Positions 8,669 through 18,467 are shown, counted from the stretch's first letter. The stretch: DNA of 64,000 nt from Mariniphaga sp963747515 (GCA_963747515.1 CAVVFN010000004.1:124001-188000), one strand, 5' to 3'. The notes: generated by a model from the sequence alone, not told the origin. Made by a program: numbers and translations.

Positions 8669-11473
8669 ATGAAGAAAATTGTTCCGTTTTTAGTTGCCTT
8701 CACAACAATTTTTAATTTATACTCTTTTTCGCAGGAAACGGAAGTTGTTTACCTTTCAGGTACCGATGCCGATCATACTGTGAACTGGGAATTTTATTGC
8801 ACCGATGGACAAAACAGCGGTAAATGGACCACTATTCCAGTACCCTCCAACTGGGAGCTGCAGGGTTTTGGAACCTACAATTACGGTCATGACTGGCGCG
8901 ATGAAAATAAAAAATTGGGCAAGGAACATGGTTTTTACCGGCATCGTTTTAAGGTCCCGACGGATTGGAAAGGCAAAACCATAAACATTGTTTTTGATGG
9001 TTCAATGACCGATACCCAGGTAAAAATAAACGGCAAATTAGCAGGAGAAGTACATCGGGGTGCTTTTTACAGGTTTAAATACAACATCAGCAACCTTTTA
9101 AAGTACGGCAGGGAGAATCTTCTTGAAGTTGATGTAGCCAAGCATTCAGCCAATGAATCGGTTAATAAGGCGGAGCGGCAGGCAGATTTCTGGATCTTTG
9201 GCGGCATTTTCCGTCCGGTTTTTCTTGAAATTTTACCCGAAATCCACATGAAACGATCGGCCGTTGATGCCAGAGCAGATGGCACCTTCGACTTACTGTT
9301 GGAACTAAATGAATCAAAAGGAATTTATTCTGTATTAATTGAACTGTACGATCTCAAAGGCAACAAGATAAAAGGACAGGTGCAGGAAGCGTTGGTAAAA
9401 GGAACGACAGAAAAATTAATTTCAGGAATTTTTAACAATGTGAATGCATGGAACCCCGAGTGGCCTTTTCTTTACGATATGAAAATCAGCCTGAAGGAAG
9501 GAAACAAGGTGATACATGAGCTAACCGAGCGCATTGGTTTTCGTACGGTAGAATTTCGAAAGCATGACGGATTTTATGTAAACGGAGAAAAGGTTTTGTT
9601 TAAAGGAGTAAACCGCCACTCGTTTTGGCCTGAAACAGGTCGCTGTATGAGTGAAGCCAATCATTTCACCGATATCCGGATGATAAAGGAGATGAACATG
9701 AATGCCGTGCGTATGTCGCATTATGTTCCCGATAAGCGGTTTCTGGAACTTTGTGATTCCCTGGGGCTTTTTGTGCTCGATGAAGTTACGGGCTGGGCCG
9801 ATGCATACGATACAATTGCAGGTCCAAAACTGATAAAGGAAACCATACTGCGCGATGAAAACCATCCTTCTGTAGTGGCATGGGATCATGGAAACGAAGG
9901 GGGTTGGAATTTTGCCAATGAAAAAGAATTTCACAAATACGATATCCAGAAACGCCCTGTTTTTAATCCCTGGTTGCTTCGCAACGGAATGGATACACAC
10001 CACTACCCGGAGTATAATTTTGCCATCGGAAGGTTTGTTTATGGCAATGATCCTTTCATGCCTACTGAATTGTTGCATGGTTTATATGATGGAGGTCTTG
10101 GAGCAGGACTGGAAGATTTCTGGAGCAGTTATCAGACCTCCCCTCTGCATGCAGGAGGATTCCTTTGGGTACTGGCCGACGAAGCAGTATTACGCACCGA
10201 TTTGGAAGGAAAAGTTTATGATTCAGACGGTAATCACGCTCCTGATGGCATCCTGGGCCCGCACAGGCAAAAAGAAGGGAGCTACTACACGGTTAAAGAG
10301 GTGTGGTCACCTGTGCAGATCAAACCTGTAACAATCAACCATAAATGGAATGGCACATTGTTCCTGGAGAACAAGTACATTTATACAAATCTGAAAGATT
10401 GCTCCTTTGCCTGGCAGGCAATGAAAACCGGTTTTGGCAATACATCAAATAAAATAATGGAAAGCGGTATAGTTCCCGGGCCAGCTGCACGACCGGGGGA
10501 AACCATTGCTTTGGATTTGGATATTGGACCTGCATTTCAGAAAGCAGATTTGTTTTTATTCACTGCTACCGACCCGCATGGAAAAGAATTGTATACCTGG
10601 AGCTGGCCGGTTATTCAACCATGGGAAAAAGCAGAAGAATTAACAAAAATGCTATCAAGGGAGGAAACGGATATCGTAGTGAAGGAGGATCTGAATACTG
10701 TTTCCGCAACCGTTGCCGGACTTGAAGTTATTTTCTCCAAAACCAACGGCACACTGGTATCGGTAAAAAATAATGCCGGAGTTGTTTCTCTCTCAGGAGG
10801 ACCTGTCTCTGCAGGCGTGAGCCAGAAAATAAAAGGCACCAGCTGGAATTTAAATGAAGATGGAAATTTTATTTTTGAAATTTTATCGGAAAACTATCCT
10901 GGTAAAATAACCTGGTTGTTAAGAAAAGATGGCCTTCTTAAACTGGAAGCAAGTCCATTATTTAATTCCTTGAATGATGTTGATTATATAGGCATCTCTT
11001 TTAGTTATCCGGAAGAAAAGTGCACCGGAATAAAATGGATGGGTAAAGGACCATACCGGGTTTGGAAAAACAGGTTAAAAGGCAGCATTATAGGAGTGTG
11101 GGAAAAAAAATACAACAATACCATTACCGGAGAGTCTTTTAATAATCTTATCTATCCTGAATTTAAGGGCTATCACGGCAACTTATACTGGGCAACCCTT
11201 GAAACCACTGAATCACCCTTCACAGTAATTTCTGAGACACCAAACCTATATTTTCAGCTGTTTAAACCTGATAAACCAAAACATGTAGCCGGGGGTGTCT
11301 ACCCACCATTTCCTGAAGGAGACATTTCATTCTTATACGAAATCCCGGCTATCGGCACAAAATTTAAACAAGCAGAGAAATTAGGTCCAAAAAGTCAAAA
11401 AGGTATTTACAGTGGACGAAAAGGCGATGAAAATTATCCTATAAGCTTATGGTTTGATTTCAGAGGGAAATAA
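8669..11473 (+). CDS. exported GH2 beta-galactosidase-like glycoside hydrolase
   Basis: Glycoside hydrolase family 2 enzyme, 934 residues, with an N-terminal signal peptide (IVPFLVAFTTIFNLYSFSQ). It has the GH2 order: sugar-binding jelly roll (VPSNWELQGFGTYNYG), Ig-like domain, TIM barrel, then beta-galactosidase small-chain-like C-terminus (WMGKGPYRVWKNR). The catalytic acid/base is probably Glu410 (WDHGNEGGW). The nucleophile is probably Glu467 (MPTELLHG), in the position of the CEYAHAMGN glutamate of LacZ. GGFLWVLADEAV matches the GGFIWDWVDQ segment. It could also be a beta-glucuronidase or another GH2 activity. It is the last gene of the sulfatase cluster. Confidence 0.9.
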   Translation: MKKIVPFLVAFTTIFNLYSFSQETEVVYLSGTDADHTVNWEFYCTDGQNSGKWTTIPVPSNWELQGFGTYNYGHDWRDENKKLGKEHGFYRHRFKVPTDWKGKTINIVFDGSMTDTQVKINGKLAGEVHRGAFYRFKYNISNLLKYGRENLLEVDVAKHSANESVNKAERQADFWIFGGIFRPVFLEILPEIHMKRSAVDARADGTFDLLLELNESKGIYSVLIELYDLKGNKIKGQVQEALVKGTTEKLISGIFNNVNAWNPEWPFLYDMKISLKEGNKVIHELTERIGFRTVEFRKHDGFYVNGEKVLFKGVNRHSFWPETGRCMSEANHFTDIRMIKEMNMNAVRMSHYVPDKRFLELCDSLGLFVLDEVTGWADAYDTIAGPKLIKETILRDENHPSVVAWDHGNEGGWNFANEKEFHKYDIQKRPVFNPWLLRNGMDTHHYPEYNFAIGRFVYGNDPFMPTELLHGLYDGGLGAGLEDFWSSYQTSPLHAGGFLWVLADEAVLRTDLEGKVYDSDGNHAPDGILGPHRQKEGSYYTVKEVWSPVQIKPVTINHKWNGTLFLENKYIYTNLKDCSFAWQAMKTGFGNTSNKIMESGIVPGPAARPGETIALDLDIGPAFQKADLFLFTATDPHGKELYTWSWPVIQPWEKAEELTKMLSREETDIVVKEDLNTVSATVAGLEVIFSKTNGTLVSVKNNAGVVSLSGGPVSAGVSQKIKGTSWNLNEDGNFIFEILSENYPGKITWLLRKDGLLKLEASPLFNSLNDVDYIGISFSYPEEKCTGIKWMGKGPYRVWKNRLKGSIIGVWEKKYNNTITGESFNNLIYPEFKGYHGNLYWATLETTESPFTVISETPNLYFQLFKPDKPKHVAGGVYPPFPEGDISFLYEIPAIGTKFKQAEKLGPKSQKGIYSGRKGDENYPISLWFDFRGK

Positions 11474-11666
11474 TCAATTAATATAGAATAATTTGCAACT
11501 GCAAGGTTGCACCGGAGAAAAACATTCAAAATGGCCAGATAAAAAATTTTGTGTGAAAAAGACTTAAGTTTCTGAACATTTTGTTTTGAATATAAGTTGT
11601 TGTATTTAATTTAATTAATAATTTATTTTTATTCATTTACGAAAATCTTTAACCATTACACGAACT

Positions 11667-11975
11667 ATGAGTATAAAAAAACAGTATTTAAAAAATAATG
11701 AGGTATGTAAGGTTACGTTTAGCCTGAAAAAAGACGTTGAAAATGTTGAAACGGTAAGAATACCCGGAGATTTTAACAATTGGGACACCAATAGTGAACC
11801 TATGAAAAAATTAAAATCAGGAGGTTTTACCCAGACACTTAAATTCCATGCAGGAAATTCATACCAGTTCAAATATTTAATTAACGATTCTGAATGGAGA
11901 AACGAACCTGAAGCAGATAAATTTGAACCTAATAACACCGGACCTGGCGAAGTGAATTCTGTTATAGAAATTTAA
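11667..11975 (+). CDS. small glycogen-binding (CBM48/isoamylase early-set) domain protein
   Basis: A stand-alone domain of 102 residues with no signal peptide, hence probably cytoplasmic. VRIPGDFNNWDT and YQFKYLINDSEWRNEP match the early-set/AMPK-type glycogen-binding fold found at the N-terminus of branching enzymes and isoamylases. Such single-domain proteins are common in Bacteroidota; a role in binding or sensing glycogen is inferred from the fold only. It is preceded by about 190 bases of AT-rich non-coding sequence and is not obviously part of the sulfatase cluster. Confidence 0.75.
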   Translation: MSIKKQYLKNNEVCKVTFSLKKDVENVETVRIPGDFNNWDTNSEPMKKLKSGGFTQTLKFHAGNSYQFKYLINDSEWRNEPEADKFEPNNTGPGEVNSVIEI

Positions 11976-12132
11976 ACCAGGTTGCCGGCTAAAGATTCCT
12001 GTTGTTTTCCTGTCAACTTCTTTTATATGAAATTTATAAGAGGTATAATATACTAACAGGCAGTTTCATGTATACTGCCTTGTAGAATTGGGGCGAAACT
12101 TATCATTCACTTTCAAAAAAAATATTAACTGT

Positions 12133-12738
12133 ATGAAAGCAATTGTTATTGGAGCTACAGGCACCATAGGCCGGGCTGTAAAAAATAAGCTGGAACATGC
12201 CGGATATGAAGTTACCGGTGTTTCCCGGCATTCAGAACCCCCGGTAGATATCGAAGATGAAAATTCTGTAACTGGTCTGCTCAACCAGGCAGGAAAGGTT
12301 GATGTCATCGTTTGTGCGGCAGGAAATGCTGCTTTCGGAGAGCTTGCAAATTTATCCGACAATGATTTTAATCTTTCCCTCAAAAACAAGCTGATGGGCC
12401 AGGTTAAACTTCTTCAAAAAGGCCTTTCCTACCTTAATCCGGGTGGTACTATCCTGCTCACGGGTGGAATTTTTGCTTATAAACCGATGCCTGGCTCGGC
12501 CGCAATTGCAATGGTAAATGCCGGACTGGAAGGATTTGTACGCGCTGCTGCCCTTGAAACGGATAACAATAAGAAAATAATTGTGGTACATCCTCCCCTG
12601 GTGGCTGAAACGGCAAAACTAATGGGATTGGATCCCACGCCTTTTTTAACTGCCCATGATGTTTCGGAAACTTATCTGGATGCAATTAACAAAGGGAAAA
12701 GCGGCGTACCATTTTTTGCTAAGAACAATGCACCCTAA
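12133..12738 (+). CDS. short-chain dehydrogenase-like protein (atypical active site)
   Basis: SDR-family protein of 201 residues. The ATG at 12133 gives MKAIVIGATGTIGRAV, with the GxxGxxG NAD(P) motif right at the N-terminus. The stretch open from 12088 would only add an unrelated leader. VCAAGNAAFG corresponds to the NAG motif. In the helix where classical SDRs have YxxxK the sequence is GSAAIAMVNAGLEGF, with no Tyr and with Asn in place of Lys. This matches a known subgroup of short SDR-like proteins without the canonical catalytic pair. The substrate is unknown. Confidence 0.8.
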   Translation: MKAIVIGATGTIGRAVKNKLEHAGYEVTGVSRHSEPPVDIEDENSVTGLLNQAGKVDVIVCAAGNAAFGELANLSDNDFNLSLKNKLMGQVKLLQKGLSYLNPGGTILLTGGIFAYKPMPGSAAIAMVNAGLEGFVRAAALETDNNKKIIVVHPPLVAETAKLMGLDPTPFLTAHDVSETYLDAINKGKSGVPFFAKNNAP

Positions 12739-12807
12739 TGCAGTATTTAAACTTAAATGCTTTTCATTCAAAGGACAACCCTTTATACCCTATGGGGAAG
12801 TTTGCGT

Positions 12808-15219
12808 TTAGCGGGCAACAGATACCGTTATTACACCAGCTCCACAAATAATTGTCCCTTTTCTGCTGATGCCTTCAACCAGTACATAATATCTGGCCAG
12901 GTTATCTGAAGTAAAAAATTCAACCGAAGCTTCACTGCCTGTAAAGGAAACATCAGAATTCCAGTACAAAGTTGGCCGGGAATCGGGTTTTGGATCGTTT
13001 ATGTTATCAGGCGTATATTTTGGTGAATAAAATTGCCTTGGCTGCTGAAATCCTTTCACTCTTGGAGTAATCCTTCCGGGAATATTACGGATAAATTCAT
13101 TCGATAACTCACCGCCTCCCATTTTTGTAAGGACAGCAATAACTCCATTCCCGCCCCTTGATCCGTAAGTAGCCAACAGGCCCGGACTTTTTAAAATCTC
13201 TATTTTATCCACATCACCCAGATGAATGTACTTTATGTAATCCCAGGTTACTTCAAGACCATCAACCAGCAACAACGGATTGCCACTACCTGACCTGATA
13301 CTTATATCATCACCATTAACAACCAGGCCAGGTACTTTTGTCTCCAAATAATCCGATATACTGGCAAATGACCAGTCATCCGTGGTAATTGAGTAGGAAT
13401 AGTCGGGTTCTCCATATAGCCTGAAATGACCGTCGGTACGGGAAATACGTTTTCCGTCTATTTTAACTTCATCAAGCAAAATACTTCCCAATTCCTTTTC
13501 ATATTCCTGTTGTGCCATCTGACGATAATAGATATCGCGGTAGAATTTCATTGGCCCCTGAATGTTGCTGCAAACACTGTTTATCTGTCGGGCTGATATT
13601 AACGAATCAAAACTCAGAGGCTGCTCAATGGAAATCTCTGTCCGTTTGTTATTATTATTGGTTTCTGCATTTATCATGACAAGTGCTGAATCCTTCAGAT
13701 ACAGTTTGTCGAACCTGAAGTTTCCATTCTGATCGGTAGTTGTTTCTTCAAATAAAAAACTCCCTGAATAAGGCCCCAGAACCACTTTTCCAAAATCGAC
13801 AGGTTTACCACCCCAGGTACGGGTAACTTTTCCCTCAAAAGTCAATCCATAATCAGCCCATCCGGGTAATTCTGTTCCGGAATATTTTACCAGCTCATTC
13901 CAGTAATAACTTCTCCATCCGTTAACCATCATCAAATAATCGAGTTTTTGATCGGCACTATTTCCAGGTTCATCTGTAAAATAGGTTGCCGGTGATTCAA
14001 CCGATCCTTTTAACTCAGAATCCAGCAACAAATAACTCTCTATATTTATATTATTTCCTGATGCACTGAAATAATCCTCATTTACAACCGCTGCCGATAC
14101 CGTGGAAATAACGCTGTCGGTTTCAGATAAAAGCGCTTGCAGGTTAATTTCAACCTTTTCACGGGTACGATATTCAGGTTTATCGGGAATTATCTGTATT
14201 TTTGGGTCCATGGCATTTCTGACAAAAACAAGCCGCTCAGCCAGTAACTCCCCCGTCCTGTTGTAAACCGATATTTGAGAAATTCCCAATGGAAAAAGTC
14301 CTTTGTACAACTTGATTGCCTGCTGAAATTCAGTCATGGTAATATTTGAACTAAAGAGCTCTGTTCCCTTATGAGATGCCACCAGCAAATAGCTTTCAGG
14401 TACATTAATCTTTAAATTGCGGCTTAAGGTAAAAACCAGGTAAGTCCCTTCGGGTTTGTAATTCAGGCAAACCCCCTGTTCCTGCGCTGCATCAAGCTGG
14501 TGCCTGTAATCGGGGAATTCATCTATGATTGCAAAATAAGTTTTCCCCTCCTGAGGCATCATAATGAATTTTCCCATTCCCTTATAACTGGTACTGAAAG
14601 ATACTACTTCATTTCCGGTTTCATCCACAATTTTTCCTTTTACAGGAACCCCCTTTCCTTTCTCATCAATAGCTTTAAAACCAATATAATTAATGGCATT
14701 TACAATGAAGCTACCCCCTTCGGGCAGAAAATCCACATCAATTTCAGAAGGTTTTCCTTCCCGAAAACTTTTGTCCAGTTCAAGGGAACTCTTTGCTCCT
14801 GCAATCACAATTCTTTTATGAAAGTAACTTTCTTCACTGAAGTTCTGCATATATCTGGTATAGGCTCTTACGGTGTAATTCCCCTCAGGTATTGAATCAG
14901 GAAGCAAAAAATCACCTCTGGCAATTCCATCTTTCGACAACAATAGTTTCTGATCGGCAAGTGAACCATCTTCAGCAACCAGCTGAACATAAATGTTCTT
15001 ATATCCCTGAATCAAACCGTAATCAATTCCGCTTACAAGATATGATTTGAACCATACCTCATCGCCGGGTGAATACAACTCCCTGTCGATATGAAGGTAA
15101 AGTTTTTCATAAAGAATTGAATTCCCAGCCACCACCACGCTGGTATCAAGAGGTTGGGCAAATCCACCGGTAACTGAAACCATTAAAAGAAGTACCAAAA
15201 GCAATGTCTTCATTTCCAT
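12808..15219 (-). CDS. exported MG2-like / TonB-plug domain protein without beta-barrel
   Basis: 803 residues with a signal peptide (KTLLLVLLLMVSVTGGFA). The N-terminal part (LYLHIDRELYSPGDEVWFKSYLV) resembles the macroglobulin MG2 domain. The middle has carboxypeptidase-regulatory-like segments (FEGKVTRTWGGKPVDFGKVVL). Residues of about 620-710 are a TonB-receptor plug (VPGLVVNGDDISIRSGSGNP, LLLVDGLEV, VDKIEILKSPGLLATYGSRG). The protein ends about 90 residues later, far too short for a 22-strand barrel. Bacteroidota encode many such proteins; their function is unsettled, and a periplasmic/outer-membrane role is inferred. It stands alone on the minus strand. Confidence 0.8.
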   Translation of the reverse strand: MEMKTLLLVLLLMVSVTGGFAQPLDTSVVVAGNSILYEKLYLHIDRELYSPGDEVWFKSYLVSGIDYGLIQGYKNIYVQLVAEDGSLADQKLLLSKDGIARGDFLLPDSIPEGNYTVRAYTRYMQNFSEESYFHKRIVIAGAKSSLELDKSFREGKPSEIDVDFLPEGGSFIVNAINYIGFKAIDEKGKGVPVKGKIVDETGNEVVSFSTSYKGMGKFIMMPQEGKTYFAIIDEFPDYRHQLDAAQEQGVCLNYKPEGTYLVFTLSRNLKINVPESYLLVASHKGTELFSSNITMTEFQQAIKLYKGLFPLGISQISVYNRTGELLAERLVFVRNAMDPKIQIIPDKPEYRTREKVEINLQALLSETDSVISTVSAAVVNEDYFSASGNNINIESYLLLDSELKGSVESPATYFTDEPGNSADQKLDYLMMVNGWRSYYWNELVKYSGTELPGWADYGLTFEGKVTRTWGGKPVDFGKVVLGPYSGSFLFEETTTDQNGNFRFDKLYLKDSALVMINAETNNNNKRTEISIEQPLSFDSLISARQINSVCSNIQGPMKFYRDIYYRQMAQQEYEKELGSILLDEVKIDGKRISRTDGHFRLYGEPDYSYSITTDDWSFASISDYLETKVPGLVVNGDDISIRSGSGNPLLLVDGLEVTWDYIKYIHLGDVDKIEILKSPGLLATYGSRGGNGVIAVLTKMGGGELSNEFIRNIPGRITPRVKGFQQPRQFYSPKYTPDNINDPKPDSRPTLYWNSDVSFTGSEASVEFFTSDNLARYYVLVEGISRKGTIICGAGVITVSVAR

Positions 15220-15481
15220 AAATTAGTTACACCGAATGTAGATCTTATTCTCTGAATTTCATTGCTAATCGATTAAAAAAATTACAACTGAAAAACATGT
15301 TGAGGAACCTGTGCCACATTCAAATAACACGGCTAAAAATAACCCTGTGCAAAAAACGATAAGAAATTAGAGTCCGGTATTTAACTTGCACCGGCAGATC
15401 ATTCATCCATTTTTCGTACAATGTGCCGATTGCGAAAATAAAGATTGTTCCTTCATTTTGATCTGCAAAATTAAAACCTGA

Positions 15482-16330
15482 ATGAACAATTTAGGGCTGA
15501 TTTTGATTAATGTATTGGATAAATATTTCCGGAAATCAATTAAGATGAATCAGTTTCTTACCAGTACCAAAACTTCATTGGAAGATTTTTTCACCGAAGT
15601 AGGAGATATCCTTCTCTTCGCTGCAGATACTCTTCGGCAGTTTTTTATTCCTCCTTTTGAACACAGGGAGCTGCTCAGGCAGGGGTACTACATCGGGAAT
15701 AAAACCCTGCCTCTCATTACCATTACAGGGTTTATTATGGGATTGGTACTGACAATGCAAAGCCGGCCGGTATTGGTTGATTTCGGTGCACAATCCATGT
15801 TACCCGGCATGATTGCCATATCGCTGGTCAGGGAAATTGGACCGGTGCTTACTGCGTTGCTTTGTGCCGGAAAGATAAGCTCAGGGATAGGAGCCGAACT
15901 GGGGGCAATGAAAGTTACCGAACAGCTCGATGCCATGGAGGTTTCAGCGACCAAACCACTTAAATTTGTTGTTTCTACCAGAGTATTGGCAACAACCCTT
16001 CTGGTACCGGTGTTGGTTTTTTATGCCGATGCGATAGGACTCATCGGAACTTTTTTTGCTGTAAGAATATATGAAGATATTTCCTTAACATTGTTTTTCA
16101 CTCAGGCTTTTGATTCACTGGGCTTTACTGATTTAATACCTGCAACCATTAAAACGTTCTTCTTTGGTTATTTTATCGGATTAATTGGCTGCTATAAGGG
16201 ATATAACACCAAACATGGTACCGAATCGGTAGGATTATCGGCCAATTCAGCAGTTGTTACTGCATCGCTGGTAATTTTTATCATTGATTTGCTGGCAGTT
16301 CAGATTACCAGTTTGATTTACCGACTCTAA
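15482..16330 (+). CDS. mlaE: MlaE-type phospholipid ABC transporter permease
   Basis: Inner-membrane permease of the Mla/MCE lipid transport system. The 282-residue reading has several membrane segments and the family's conserved stretches (LVREIGPVLTALLCAGKISS, GAELGAMKVTEQLDAMEV). An internal ATG at 15545 would give 261 residues, closer to the usual MlaE length, and may be the true start. The gene is followed 10 bases later by mlaF and then mlaD, forming a three-gene operon. No MlaB or MlaC is present, as is common outside Proteobacteria. The expected role is lipid trafficking between inner and outer membrane. Confidence 0.93.
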   Translation: MNNLGLILINVLDKYFRKSIKMNQFLTSTKTSLEDFFTEVGDILLFAADTLRQFFIPPFEHRELLRQGYYIGNKTLPLITITGFIMGLVLTMQSRPVLVDFGAQSMLPGMIAISLVREIGPVLTALLCAGKISSGIGAELGAMKVTEQLDAMEVSATKPLKFVVSTRVLATTLLVPVLVFYADAIGLIGTFFAVRIYEDISLTLFFTQAFDSLGFTDLIPATIKTFFFGYFIGLIGCYKGYNTKHGTESVGLSANSAVVTASLVIFIIDLLAVQITSLIYRL

Positions 16331-16340
16331 CGCATGAACC

Positions 16341-17069
16341 ATGGAAAAAGTAATTGAAATCAAAAACCTTAAAAAATCGTTTGGCGAAAATGAAGTCCTC
16401 AAGGGTATAAACCTGGATTTATCAAGAGGTGAAAATATTGCCGTACTTGGAGGGTCGGGAAGTGGCAAATCGGTTCTGATTAAATGTATTGTAGGCTTAA
16501 TTAAACCGGATTCCGGAACATTAAAAGTGCTGCATCAAAACCTGGAAGAACTCGACAGAGAACAACTGGATGAATTGCGTCAAAAAGTGGGTTATCTTTT
16601 CCAGGGTGGTGCTTTGTACGATTCAATGACAGTTAGAAAAAACCTCGAATTCCCTGTCCGCCGGACTCAACTCTCTAAAAATAAAATGGAAGTAGATGAA
16701 ATGGTAAAGGAAGTGCTTGAAAGTGTAGGATTACTCGATGCCATTGACAAAATGCCCGCAGAATTGTCGGGCGGCATGAAAAAGCGAATCGGATTGGCAA
16801 GAACCTTGATTTTGAAACCGGAAATAATATTATACGATGAACCTACAACCGGCCTTGACCCCGTAACATCGGGTGAAATCAGTGAACTTATTCTCAAGGT
16901 TCAGGAAAAATACAATACCTCATCCATTATTGTTACACACGATATGAAGTGCGTAAAATTAACGGCAAACCAGGTGAAACTTATTGTTGACGGAAAGTTT
17001 TATGCCGAGGGAACCTATGAAGAATTAAGTTCAAGCGAAGATCAAAAAGTAAATGCATATTTCACGTAA
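16341..17069 (+). CDS. mlaF: MlaF-type phospholipid ABC transporter ATPase
   Basis: ATPase subunit, 242 residues. Walker A is GGSGSGKSVLIK, the signature is LSGGMKKRIGLAR, Walker B is EIILYDEPTTGLDP, and the switch His is in VTHDMKC. The MKKR form of the signature region is typical of MlaF/Ttg2A proteins. It sits between permease and substrate-binding genes with short gaps (10 and 11 bases), consistent with one transcript. Confidence 0.95.
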   Translation: MEKVIEIKNLKKSFGENEVLKGINLDLSRGENIAVLGGSGSGKSVLIKCIVGLIKPDSGTLKVLHQNLEELDREQLDELRQKVGYLFQGGALYDSMTVRKNLEFPVRRTQLSKNKMEVDEMVKEVLESVGLLDAIDKMPAELSGGMKKRIGLARTLILKPEIILYDEPTTGLDPVTSGEISELILKVQEKYNTSSIIVTHDMKCVKLTANQVKLIVDGKFYAEGTYEELSSSEDQKVNAYFT

Positions 17070-17080
17070 AATACCGTGCC

Positions 17081-18013
17081 ATGAAAGAATCAAAAAAACG
17101 AACGTTAAAACTCGGGTTGCTGGTAGTTGTAGGGCTGATACTTTTCAGTTTGGCAATTTATTATATGGGAAGTCAGCAAAACCTTTTCTCCTCTACAATA
17201 ACCATTAACAGTTATTTCAATAATGTAAATGGTTTGGTTGAAGGAAACAAGGTGCGTTACTCAGGGATTACTGTCGGTTATGTTTCGCATATAGAAATAA
17301 TTGAAGATACAACCATCCTTGTAAAAATGTCGGTTGATAATAAAATAAGCAGGTTTATCAGAAAAGATTCCAAAGTTGAAATTACCAGTGATGGCCTAAT
17401 GGGGAGTAAAATCCTGAATATACATCCTGGCTCACCAGAAGCAGAAAAGATAATGGATAATGATACCATTATGCCTCTGCATTCACCCAATTTTCAGGAA
17501 GTACTCCTGGAAGCCCAGAAAATTATTGAAATCGGCAATCATACCATGAATAACCTGTTGGAAATAAGCAATAAAATAAACAATGGAGAAGGAGATTTGG
17601 CACGTCTTTTAAACGATAATACCATTACCTCCAAACTGAACCAGGCAGGAAATGAGGTTTTGACATTCGCTAAAAATACGAATGAAATCGTTGACAAGGT
17701 AAAACGCGGGGAAGGAGATATGGGAAGACTGATAAACGATACAGTTATTACTGCAGATGTAAACCGGGTTATGGGAAACTTAAAAAATGTTGCCTCTGCT
17801 ACCGATTCAATAGCAGATGAACTCCTCCGGTTCAGTACCCGTCTGAACGAAGGTAATGGATTAATTAACCGGTTGGTTTACGACACTGAAATGGCCGATA
17901 AAATTGATACTACTCTGGCAAATGCAAACCGCGGAATTGTACAGGCAACCAAAACAGCCAAAACAATCGAAAAAAGCTGGTTAATCAATCTTTTTTCAGG
18001 AAATAAAAAATAG
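17081..18013 (+). CDS. mlaD: MCE/MlaD family substrate-binding protein
   Basis: 310 residues with an N-terminal membrane anchor (LGLLVVVGLILFSLAIYYMG) and a single MCE domain (SYFNNVNGLVEGNKVRYSGI, GLMGSKILNIHPG). The domain is followed by a helical C-terminal region that contains two near-repeats (GEGDLARLLNDNTITSKLN and GEGDMGRLINDTVITADVN). It is the expected lipid-binding partner of the upstream MlaEF. The C-terminal repeats may form the tube or needle seen in longer MCE proteins; that is inference. Confidence 0.9.
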   Translation: MKESKKRTLKLGLLVVVGLILFSLAIYYMGSQQNLFSSTITINSYFNNVNGLVEGNKVRYSGITVGYVSHIEIIEDTTILVKMSVDNKISRFIRKDSKVEITSDGLMGSKILNIHPGSPEAEKIMDNDTIMPLHSPNFQEVLLEAQKIIEIGNHTMNNLLEISNKINNGEGDLARLLNDNTITSKLNQAGNEVLTFAKNTNEIVDKVKRGEGDMGRLINDTVITADVNRVMGNLKNVASATDSIADELLRFSTRLNEGNGLINRLVYDTEMADKIDTTLANANRGIVQATKTAKTIEKSWLINLFSGNKK

Positions 18014-18410
18014 GAAAAACAGATGTGACTAACCTCTTATTGGAGAAAAAAAATCTGTAAAGCTTCCACCTGGCGATCATATACAGGATTAAGATTTCCC
18101 AGGAAAATGTCCATAATTATTGATATTGCACCCATCTCAACCACTTCAGAACTTTCAAAGTTTTCCCATAGTACATGGTTGTCACCAGAAAGGAAATGAA
18201 TTGATAATTGCAACTGATGTTCTTTCAAAAGCAGGTCCAGGATGATTTATTCTCCGTCAACATCTTAGTCAAACCTCTTTTTTCGCATGCTTCTGCAATT
18301 CCTGTAATGCATTCATGAAAATTTATGAAGAAATAAAACAAACACAATTACTTTTGAATTCTCATTTTAAATCGCAGGTTAAAAATCGCGCGAATTGTTT
18401 TAATTAGAAT
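18014..18410. other. intergenic stretch, no supported gene
   Basis: About 400 bases between mlaD and the tRNA promoter. A 63-codon minus-strand frame at 18037-18228 starts with TTG and has protein-like composition (VEMGAISIIMDIFLGN), but it has no recognisable family and stops close on both sides. It may be a gene remnant. Nothing else is seen. Confidence 0.4.
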
Positions 18411-18441
18411 TTTGTCATTTTCATTGAAATAATTAGCTTTG
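18411..18441 (+). promoter_or_regulatory. complete Bacteroidota promoter of tRNA-Leu
   Basis: TTTG at 18411-18414, a 19-base spacer, then TAGCTTTG at 18434-18441. This is an exact match to the -33/-7 consensus of the Bacteroidota housekeeping sigma factor. The tRNA begins 27 bases downstream. It is the clearest promoter in the window and good evidence for the phylum. Confidence 0.88.
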
Positions 18442-18467
18442 CACACCATTTTTCCATACAGGAAAAA

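Noticed and set aside
9521..10078. 185-codon minus-strand frame inside the GH2 gene
   Set aside because: It is the antisense shadow of a clearly coding gene, with no recognisable family or start signal.
14500..14895. 131-codon plus-strand frame inside the MG2/plug gene
   Set aside because: Antisense shadow without any family resemblance.
18037..18228. 63-codon minus-strand frame after mlaD
   Set aside because: Starts with TTG, is bounded by close stops and matches no family I know; at most a gene remnant, noted under the intergenic entry.
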